A stretch of DNA of 17,077 bases. It comes from Phoronis ovalis (taxonomy: Eukaryota; Phoronida; Phoronidae). The notes under the pieces were generated by a model. The model was not told the DNA's origin. It made no database searches and was given only the letters and a program-made list of their open reading frames with translations. This document shows, in pieces, positions 9,975-17,077 of this stretch (its first letter is position 1; the number at the start of each line of letters is the position of its first letter). The DNA is taken from contig JAOXYB010021881.1 in NCBI GenBank assembly GCA_028565635.1, forward strand, positions 1 to 17,077. The letters run 5' to 3'. Both the position numbers and the translations under genes were made by a program.

Positions 9975-11652
9975 GAAACAATATCTGATTGGTATGTACT
10001 CTCAACATAGTCTCATGCAATGGTTTGTTTACTTGAGTCCAATTCATTCACTAATCGGACCTTGCAGGATCAAGTTTGATCAGCAAGTTTGTATGTGGAC
10101 ATAAAACACTGGGAAATAGGATTATTATTATTATCTGTCTGTCCATCTGATGTCTTAGCTGATTGTGGTACTTGTAGAAATGTGATTGCAACAAATAACT
10201 ACAAACTGTTGAATAATCAACAGAATTCTTACATATATATCGATTGCAACCCAGAATGAAACAGGTTTAATTTATAAATCTGAAATCCTCTGTAGGAGTA
10301 GGGACTATTTGTGACACAATGTACATACCGTGACGTAAGACTCATTCACATAGACGCCTCTCCCAATACCAAGACTAATTTTGATGACTCCTCAATATAC
10401 ACCTGGGTCAATAATTTAAGGGTTAGAAAGAGATGGACTAAAATATTTCCGTACACATTGTTATTCCCAGGATAGAAACTTAGATTGTGTTTGCATTGCA
10501 GGGGTGAGACAAAAATTGCTAATTTTGTTTTTGCCAGTTCCTGCACAGTACTTGGGGGGTCTTTAGAATTCATTATTTTAACAGTTTTCTGGACCTTATC
10601 TTTAATTTGACGGAGTTGTATTTATTCTTCCTGGACCTGATTAAATTTAGATTCCTCTATTAATAATGCACTCAATCACAACTTGTATATACATATAACT
10701 ACTATAGAAGTAACAGCATGTCAAATTTGTAATGTTTTAACATTTAGTTCCATTTAAAGGTAATCCAGATAGTGTGTAATTGTCCATAACTGTGGAGGGA
10801 GTTTAATATTTTTGTAAGATATAGTACGATCTTGAATAATAGAGCTTTTGGAAATGCAGGTATTAAATGAATGATGAAGTTTTTCATTATGCTTGGAGTT
10901 TTGTCATTTGTATTGACAAACATAGTTACTAGTTTTCTATGAAGTAGACAGTGAAAGTAAGTTGTGCAGAACTAGAAACTTTCTGTATTCTTTGTGACAC
11001 TGTGACATTGAGGAGGTACTGTCACAGGACTGCAAGAGATAGGTGATTATATGCCACGAGTCACCGAATTGAAATGTACGCGTTAGAGACGGGTTCTTTT
11101 AATAATTAAATAATACAAGACTCCTCATACTGGTGATCTACTTGATTTGAGACAGAATTATAAATGTGTACCATGACTTTTCTCCTGTGTCATCGTATTA
11201 TTGATACATGATTCCAACAATCGCAACATTTTTAGAGACTAGATAAAAACTCATGCATAATTAGGAAGTTTGAAACAGTGCGTGTAATTGAATTGATACG
11301 CATTAAATGCAAACCCTTATAGCTTTTAGAAACTATTACGATTTATTAACTGATATAAATTCAGTCGTAAAACTCATTAAATTCTGTTAATTGAGTATAT
11401 GCTCTGCTAGAATGTCATATTGGATGTGCATACATTTATAAACTATCAAACAGTAGAATCAATAGTCTGTAAGATTCTGGCACTTGACAGTTTCATATAG
11501 AATGTGACAATTATTTACTAATTGCCATTTTATTATCCAGGTAAAAACTATCATTTTTATGACATTTTAATTCTATCAATTCACTTGGAAACATTTCCGT
11601 TATAAGCTACAGGAGTAAAGTCATTACAATAGATTACTTGTGTGGACTTTAG
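9975..11652. other. intron-like stretch, no supported gene
   Basis: The 75-codon - strand frame at 10346-10573 has no recognised motif. Next to it, a - strand segment with a good pyrimidine tract, CCCAG acceptor and GTATGT donor (exon span 10329-10402) has stops in all three frames. A CRE-like TGACGTAA lies at 10331-10338. Near 10870 a short + strand ATG frame reads MMKFFIMLGVLSFVLTN, signal-peptide-like, but stops after 23 codons. Confidence 0.4.
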
Positions 11653-11859
11653 CAGAAATTTAGTTTAGTGTTAAACAAATTTCTCGATTTATTGTTAAGA
11701 GTTTTTGCAATATTTACCTTTGGCAACATTTTAGTGTGTGGGCATTTGATGGCTTGCCTGTTATGCATTCGAGAAGACGGTTGCATCACTACTGGTCGGG
11801 ACTTAGGAAAACTGCGTGTTGTTGTGGAACTACAAGATAAATTGATGACTACTAAATAA
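11653..11859 (+). CDS. orphan coding-like frame, possible terminal exon
   Basis: An acceptor-like TTTAGCAG ends at 11655. The frame then runs open for 67 codons to a TAA at 11857-11859. It reads as a hydrophobic first half (LLRVFAIFTFGNILVCGH), then a polar, CpG-containing second half (CLLCIREDGCITTGRDLGKL, RVVVELQDKL). The only upstream methionine is at 11749 (MACLLCIREDG...), giving a possible 36-residue protein. No consensus donor lies inside the frame, so it would be a last exon or a tiny intronless ORF. Its relation to the first-exon set is unclear, since the entry phase is 0 and not 1. The family is not recognised and it may be chance. Confidence 0.2.
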   Translation, partial: QKFSLVLNKFLDLLLRVFAIFTFGNILVCGHLMACLLCIREDGCITTGRDLGKLRVVVELQDKLMTTK

Positions 11860-14056
11860 TTTAGACAACAATTATATGTACAACTTAATAATTGCGCAAC
11901 TATTAAATGACATAGCTGTGTTATTCCAGTGAGGGAAGAATCACCTCCGGAGATGTTGAGACTTGTATGGACTCATTAAAATGTTAATTGTGTCTACAAA
12001 ACTGTTAAAAGAATGATATAATAGGGAAAGGTGGACAGTTGATCTAGTCTGTATATTCATGAATGAAGATAGTGATTGTCTGGATTGACTACATGCTGTT
12101 TTTATTATTGGAGTTGTGTATTGTATTGAATACACCAGAATCTGTACCCAGGGAATCAGGGCACTCCTGATTTAATACATAATACACAGGAACCAATTCC
12201 ACATTCAGTTTATATCTAGAATTAACTAAATGTGGCTGTCCAGTAATGTTTTATTTATATGAACCTAAAGCAAAATAATTGTTAAGAGACTTAAACAGTA
12301 TCAGCTATCAAAATAGTGACCTACAGGCAAAAGGTAAAAATATATGTGTTTTTGCAACATCTTTCTGAATTGTGGATTTTGTGTTTCTGTTCAAATTGAG
12401 GATACTGGAGACGCTGATAAAGAATAATATCAGTCCCTCAATTCATGTATGTTTGTATAGGATTACAATATTTACTTGGGTTTGTATTTGTTCAGAGAGA
12501 AATCAAATAGGTATTTTTGTCATATTGATTATGCTCAATTTGTTCACAAACATCACCCTAATTTAATTCCTACTTAGTGGATATTTATTGTTATTTTTTC
12601 ATTTTGTATTGGGAAACCAAGGATGAGCTAATACTTTGATTTATAACCTGTGAATAATTGAGATGCAAGAGTAAATTATACCAGTTTAGTTCAGCACCAG
12701 AGTAACACTGAATTCTAGTGATATTTTAAAGAACACTATTACCATAATCAGTAGGACTTTAGACGGCTGTCTTAAACAAGAAAAGAGATTATAAACGTGA
12801 ATTTATTACAAATTTTTATTTCACTGATATTGAACGGTTTATATTGGTAATCGGACTTGATTATTGGGTGTTGCATTTGGATTAATCAGGATTAATACTA
12901 TCAAATTTGCTTTTTTGTGAACAAGGTTCTGTTACTAAACAGAATTTACAAAAGAAGAATTTTGTTAACAGTGCACAATTAAAGAGGAATTCTAAATGTT
13001 TTATAGTTAGTTATAAGCCAGACTTTTTAATAACTGTATAAACTGTAATTGATAGGACCCTGAACAGGTAACGATTTTATGACAAAGCTAATATTATTAT
13101 TTTAAGTTGTTGAACAACTGTGCAGTTGTTGATGAAACAAAGCAACAATTATTACAAAATTGATTATATGATTGTTGAATATTAAATAGTTTTACAGTAG
13201 CTTCACTAATTGTAAACACCAGAACAAGGAAACTTGGGACAACACCTTAGTCCATGCTAATTGGACAACTCTTGTGGGATTTTGAATAGTACTAACACAC
13301 AACTGACTAGACTGGTATAAGCTCTTGATAATTATCTAAAGAGTTTGTATTGGATTATTGAAGATCAAACACCAAGAGACTAAAGCTGGAATATTGAGTT
13401 ATGTAAAACTATTATTTTATCATTCTGGGTTTGTATACCAGGCTAAAGCTACACTATAGGCTCACATGTTGACACATACAAGACTATGTTAAATCTATTT
13501 GGCTAACATACTCTATACAGTTTTGCAGTTGGATATATAGAAAGCTGGTGTTTTTTAATTAATAGTTTCAGGCCTGGTGTATGAACTGCATAAACCTTAT
13601 GTTTTGAATGTGAGATTGGAACAAAGTGGATGTGAATCAACTGATATAATTACATATCCCACTGTTTCTTAAGCTATCAAGGTGTTCATTACTAAACATC
13701 TGAGCTATAATTATTAAAATATTTATCTACTAAGATTGGTATACTATTTTTATAGTTATAAGTGTACTTAATTATTGCACAGTGGCTAACGTTGCTTTTA
13801 AAGAAGCAGTTGGAACCAGGTGAATATATATACACATATGGACGTTCGAGAAACTTCTGAGGGTATTTATGATCACAATTACCCATGACTCGTAATTCTA
13901 AGGGTAGTGATACTTAGAATTTGGATTATTAATTCTTGGAAATTTTTCTGCTGGAGTTGGCTGTTTTTCGTGTTTACTATTTATGAAGTACGCTCTGTAA
14001 CAACCGCCAATATTCCTGTACTCAAGGATTTAGAGTTTGTCAGGAAAACATTAGAC
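11860..14056. other. intron-like stretch leading to first exon C
   Basis: No supported gene for about 2 kb. A 64-codon frame at 12372-12566 starts on GTG and is hydrophobic without motif. Close to exon C the frame is open from 13889 to the ATG at 14057 with a hydrophobic, Trp/Phe-rich reading, taken here as 5' UTR. Confidence 0.4.
13825..13832 (+). promoter_or_regulatory. possible TATA box for first exon C
   Basis: TATATATA lies about 230 bases upstream of the ATG at 14057. A start site about 30 bases downstream would give a 5' UTR of about 200 bases. In AT-rich DNA such words are common, so support is weak. Confidence 0.15.
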
Positions 14057-14186
14057 ATGTTTAGTGCCGGAGCTGGAAATGTAGGCGGAGGCGGAGGGGG
14101 GGTGGGACAAAAACCGAAGCGAGTGCAACCAAATGTCTCACTGAAGGAGAGAATTCTGGGGATGTGTAAGAAAAAAGTCGAACAAA
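14057..14186 (+). CDS. candidate alternative first coding exon C (43 codons + 1 base)
   Basis: The ATG at 14057 has G at -3. The frame starts MFSAGAGNV, continues with a run of Gly (residues 10-15), and then reads QKPKRVQPNVSLKERILGM (residues 18-36) and CKKKVEQ. It ends before GTAGGTTG at 14187 in phase 1. A second donor, GTAAGA at 14166, is 21 bases earlier and also gives phase 1; its use would drop CKKKVEQ. Six CpGs fall in 130 bases. The SLKER(I/L) segment followed by a Cys recalls N-termini of some KChIP isoforms, a weak likeness from memory. The frame is open upstream to a TGA at 13886 and VTTANIPVLKDLEFVRKTLD just before the ATG is protein-like, so an internal exon or non-ATG start is possible. 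The gene is unidentified. Confidence 0.52.
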
Positions 14187-14954
14187 GTAGGTTGAATCTT
14201 TGTAATCATAATCGGTGTAAAATTCTTGCATTGCAAGTAGCAAAGCATGTTTCTGAATAATGGAGATGCATGTTGGTTCTATAGCAAAACCTCTTTAGTG
14301 ATGACAGTGTACAGAATATGGTGTGTTTTGACAATTGTCTTGACTTTTATTTTGCATTGAAATTTCATCTTAAAAGTATGGTTATGATATTTTAATCGAG
14401 CAACTCCCAATTCTGTTTAAATAGAGAACTGGACAAAAAGTTAAATGGTGATACAGTAATGGTATGAATTTATCACAATAGTCAATAACATTTAAAACGT
14501 AGCAGATTACAGAACTGTATACTACAACATGTTACCAGCAGCAGCCTCTACTTATTCACAGATATGAGTTTTGTTATTCGCAGTAATTATTATATATAAT
14601 TTTCTCATATCCCCTATAATAGTTTGTCAAGGTATGTGCTGGCAGCAGGCGGCTCCACTGAGATAAAATAACTTGTTGCCGGTGCTGGGTTTAAAAAACA
14701 AAATAGTTGCAATTTATATTTCGGAAAATGTGTTTATCCCCGATTGCAACATTTTTTTAAAGTTGAATAATGGATGTTCACATGTCTTAATCTACTTAGT
14801 TTTACTGCAGTCATAATAATTTAGTGATTAACTACACATATATTTAGCTCATAGTTTTACTTTCTAAACTTATAAATCTTCATTTGTTTGTGTGCTTCAT
14901 TTTTAATTCCTTCCCTCTTATACTACTGCACATTAAGGGATTACATAAAGTCTC
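14187..14954. other. intron-like stretch downstream of first exon C
   Basis: No gene is supported. A good donor-like CAAGGTATGT at 14628-14637 has no coding frame of useful length in front of it. GC-richer patches with CAGCAG and GGCAGCAGGCGG lie at 14531-14700. Confidence 0.4.
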
Positions 14955-15073
14955 GGGACTAGTTTCACAAAGTTTCGTACGAAGGTTTTCCAAATTGTTT
15001 GCGATACAGGTCGCATGTGAAAAATCTTTGTATGAAAAAAAAACTGATACAAAACTTTCTGAAACATGGCCCC
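14955..15073. mobile_element. fold-back (MITE-like) element of about 119 bp
   Basis: The left end reads GGGACTAGTTTCACAAAG at 14955 and continues TTTCGTACGA. The reverse complement of the right end reads GGGGCCATGTTTCAGAAAG and continues TTTTGTATCA. The inner arms pair further (TACGAAGGTTTTCC against TACAAAGATTTTTC), so most of the element can form one hairpin. It has no coding capacity of its own; the frames that cross it on both strands (14884-15162, 14880-15110) are products of the palindrome. Target-site duplications are not clear. Short hairpin elements with GTTTCACAAAG-like ends are, as I recall, common in marine invertebrate genomes. Confidence 0.6.
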
Positions 15074-15496
15074 TGTGCAAATCCAAAGTATTAATCACTA
15101 GTATTGGCACTTATTTACAAGCAGAAATGAGTATTGCTACAAGTGATATATTCCCATCATAGCATCTTATAAGCAACGTCATAACTGTGCTTTCCTAATT
15201 TGCAGACTGTGCAACTTTTAGATATTCAAGTGGTAAAAGCTTTATGTGAAGTTGCCTCTTCAGTTTCAGTTCTCAGCAAATATACAAGACAAATATTATT
15301 TTTGCTCTCATAAATTATGTGCCAAGTTGAAATAAGGTTTTATAATTAATAGTGTGACTTATATACATATGATCTATAAATATAAGCAAATAGTCCCTGG
15401 ACAATTAAAAATGGATTTTATATTATGTTTCATTCATTATTATGTGGCAGTTAGCTAAGTGTTATAACTCATCTTCTGCCTTTCCAGATTCATTGG

Positions 15497-15536
15497 TCAA
15501 GAAAGACCTTTAGATTTCAAGAAAGACCTTTAGATT
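15497..15536. repeat. 20-bp perfect tandem duplication
   Basis: TCAAGAAAGACCTTTAGATT occurs at 15497 and again immediately at 15517, without mismatch. Confidence 0.95.
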
Positions 15537-15988
15537 CCTATAATATCCATGTTTGGGATATAAATTTAGGATAAGTCCTTCGTAGTACACTTTTTTAAGC
15601 GTAATTACATCACAAACCATGCTGTATTGTTAGCCACAAACGCTGTTGGTATATGCTGTAGGAAGTAACTTGCAAGTACAATTTTAGGCAGCACTGTCTG
15701 ATTTCTATGAACTTTATCACAGTTTTATCACTATTTAAATTTTTAAAAAGGGATTACAGGATTTTTGGATTGAAAAGTTTTGGGTATTTGGGTTATTTGT
15801 TTCGGGTTGGTTGGACATTCAAACCAACTTATTTTCATTTTTAGCTCATGTAACAGCAGTAGTCTCTGCTACACAGGCAATGTTACGCTGAAACAAGCTT
15901 ATAGTGACTAGCGTACGAACTATGGGTAGTCACACTCTGTATTGGCTCTTTCATCTAGAAATAATATATAAAATTACTTTCAAACCTC

Positions 15989-16000
15989 CCACTAGGTGGC
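15989..16000. promoter_or_regulatory. CTCF-like core motif CCACTAGGTGGC
   Basis: It matches all 12 positions of the animal CTCF core written as CCASYAGRKGGC and is followed by A, as in many such sites. It shares its first 11 bases with the site at 4877. It lies about 1.8 kb downstream of first exon C. Function is inferred. Confidence 0.35.
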
Positions 16001-16192
16001 ATCAGAATAGCAGCTTGAATGTTCCATGACCATCTTACATGATTAAGTACATGATTGAGGGATATAATTGGTAACTTCCTTCCATACATACTTTGATGGA
16101 TGATGTAGTTATTCATGGATATAATTGCTTAAATATAGCTTGTGAGGCTCCTGGGAAAATATAATCTGGTATACTGTTTCACTTAAATGAAA

Positions 16193-16522
16193 TTAGGATG
16201 TGAGCACCCAGGAAGGGGGTAACTTCCACAATTTTTTTAATGTAGGCTCAACTCGACCTTTCAAACCCTTAACACCTTTTGGGGAAAAAGTCAAAAATGT
16301 ACCCCTTTTCGAATTTTTTTTTGGACAAACGTCGCTGATTACGCACAAATTTTCGGAAAGATTTCCATAAATTACAAAATTTATTAAGAAATGCAAAAAC
16401 AAATGCATGAATAAATAGATAGATGCCGTCATGCTCAAAACGATACACCTTTGTGGCATTTTGAATGGTGAAAACCAAACCCTCTTGCCCAGAAGCATAC
16501 CCATGCACCTAGACTGGCTCAA
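16193..16522 (-). repeat. repeat-like block with two overlapping open frames
   Basis: On the - strand a 109-codon ATG frame (16193-16522) and an overlapping 79-codon ATG frame (16269-16508) cover the same DNA. Neither shows a family motif: the first reads MSQSRCMGMLLGKRVWFSPF and the second MHGYASGQEGLVFTIQNATK. Higher GC and CpG than the surroundings, two long frames on one strand, and the word AAAAATGTACCCCTTTTCG shared in style with the repeats at 5869-6136 suggest an interspersed repeat and not a gene. No splice sites or terminal repeats were placed. Confidence 0.35.
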
Positions 16523-16814
16523 GTCTGCCTGGCCAAATATTTTATTTTATTTAATATTTAATTTTTTTAATATTTTATTTTCACAACACAAAATATCATA
16601 TTTTCAGTTATTAGTTGGAGAAAATGTTTATACAACATAAAATATCACAATTTCAGTGTTTATATATACCCTTGTTTTATATATGATTTGATAAAAAAAT
16701 GCAAAACTTCAAAATGTAAACTAATAAATAAAATTCACGTTTTAATGATTATGAAACATAATATTAATAACATTATCAAAACAAATCGTTTTAGGTTTGT
16801 GCAAGTCTACCGTG
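16523..16814. other. low-complexity AT-rich stretch
   Basis: A/T-only runs and phrases such as AAAATATCA repeated at about 16590 and 16639. No gene is supported. Confidence 0.5.
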
Positions 16815-16873
16815 CACCATGCTAATGAGAGTCACCCTCCCATTCATACATGTACACCATGCTAATGAGAGTC
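16815..16873. repeat. 19-bp direct repeat pair, 40-bp spacing
   Basis: CACCATGCTAATGAGAGTC occurs exactly at 16815 and at 16855, followed by ACCC and GCCC. A looser relative, CACCATGCTGTTAATGAGTG, occurs near 3870. This could be a two-copy tandem repeat of 40 bp. Confidence 0.8.
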
Positions 16874-17077
16874 GCCCCCATTGAGCACCAAATGCATTTT
16901 TTTCTTTGTTTACATATATCAGTTATCACTTTTTTTTGATGGCGCCTTTCATTGGGACAAAACACGCAAGTAACTTAAGGCAGGTGTTTACCACGATTCA
17001 CCACGGGTGGCGCTGCGAAATTGTTTTTTTGATATTTCTAAATAAATAAAAAGGTTAAATTTTTCATTTTAATGTGT
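16874..17077. other. right edge, AT-rich with GC patches
   Basis: No coding frame is supported. CCACGGGTGGCGCTG at 17001-17015 and GATGGCGCC at 16939-16947 are GC-rich words in otherwise AT-rich sequence; the former loosely resembles the 3' half of a CTCF site but fails its 5' half. Confidence 0.35.

Larger units (their letters stand above)
15074..16192. other. intron-like stretch, no supported gene
   Basis: AT-rich sequence with a 20-base duplication at 15497-15536 and a CTCF-like core at 15989. Nothing coding-like is seen on either strand. Confidence 0.45.

Noticed and set aside
10331-10338. TGACGTAA as a functional CRE
   Set aside because: A single 8-base word without a nearby promoter or exon on either strand; chance is a sufficient explanation.
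10329-10402. A - strand exon with pyrimidine tract, CCCAG acceptor and GTATGT donor
   Set aside because: All three frames of the 74-base segment contain a stop. Only a weaker internal acceptor would leave an open frame (GVIKISLGIGRGVYVNESYV), too short to support.
10870-10950. Signal-peptide-like start MMKFFIMLGVLSFVLTN on the + strand
   Set aside because: The frame stops after 23 codons and the GTAAGT at 10957 lies beyond that stop, so it cannot be a first coding exon as read.
14880-15162. Overlapping frames on both strands (92 and 76 codons) as genes
   Set aside because: They run through the hairpin element at 14955-15073, whose palindrome explains open frames on both strands; no family motif is present.
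17001-17015. CCACGGGTGGCGCTG as a third CTCF-like site
   Set aside because: The right half fits but the spacing from CCAC to GGTGGC is one base too short, and an aligned comparison gives only about 10 of 15 matches.
1-17077. tRNA, rRNA, CRISPR array, or a tRNA-derived SINE
   Set aside because: No cloverleaf-like segment, paired A and B boxes, rRNA-like conserved blocks or regular repeat-spacer array was seen on either strand.

Overview
This window looks like AT-rich (roughly one third G+C), CpG-poor nuclear DNA from an animal, most likely a marine invertebrate and perhaps a mollusc or other lophotrochozoan. That guess rests on the long intron-like sequence, short exon-sized islands with consensus splice donors, microsatellites and minisatellites, and a fold-back element whose ends read GTTTCACAAAG-like, a style I associate with such genomes. 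No bacterial-style operon, rRNA, tRNA, CRISPR array or long intact reading frame is visible. The taxonomic guess is inference.

The best coding signal is three short, CpG-rich islands on the + strand at 4092-4281, 7065-7155 and 14057-14186. Each opens with an ATG, reads as a basic, Ser/Arg/Lys-rich or amphipathic protein start, and ends at a consensus-like donor (GTAGGT, GTAAGT, GTAGGT). All three leave the reading frame in phase 1. The simplest reading is alternative first exons of one large gene whose shared exons lie beyond the right edge. A weaker fourth candidate with the same phase sits at 1752-1830. The gene is not identified. Families known to swap 5' exons, such as Kv-channel-interacting proteins (KChIPs) or the beta subunit of voltage-gated calcium channels, are candidates only.

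Layout: 1-620 unremarkable; 620-880 a 74-bp minisatellite; 881-2890 intron-like, with the weak first exon; 2891-3220 short frames resembling a decayed beta-propeller (LDL-receptor class B, YWTD) gene; 4092-4281 first exon A; 5869-6136 degenerate ~32-bp repeats ending in an 11-base C run; 7065-7155 first exon B; 7376-7612 (- strand) a second, clearer decayed YWTD-like fragment; 9901-9974 a perfect 25-bp triplet repeat; 11653-11859 an isolated coding-like frame; 14057-14186 first exon C; 14955-15073 the fold-back element; 16193-16522 a repeat-like block with overlapping frames on the - strand; 16815-16873 a 19-bp repeat pair. Three near-palindromic CCAC..GGTGG sites (4556, 4877, 15989) resemble CTCF cores.

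The likely working picture is the 5' end of a long gene with several promoters, each giving the same protein a different N-terminus. The introns have collected repeats and gene relics. Without transcripts or the downstream exons this remains a model.
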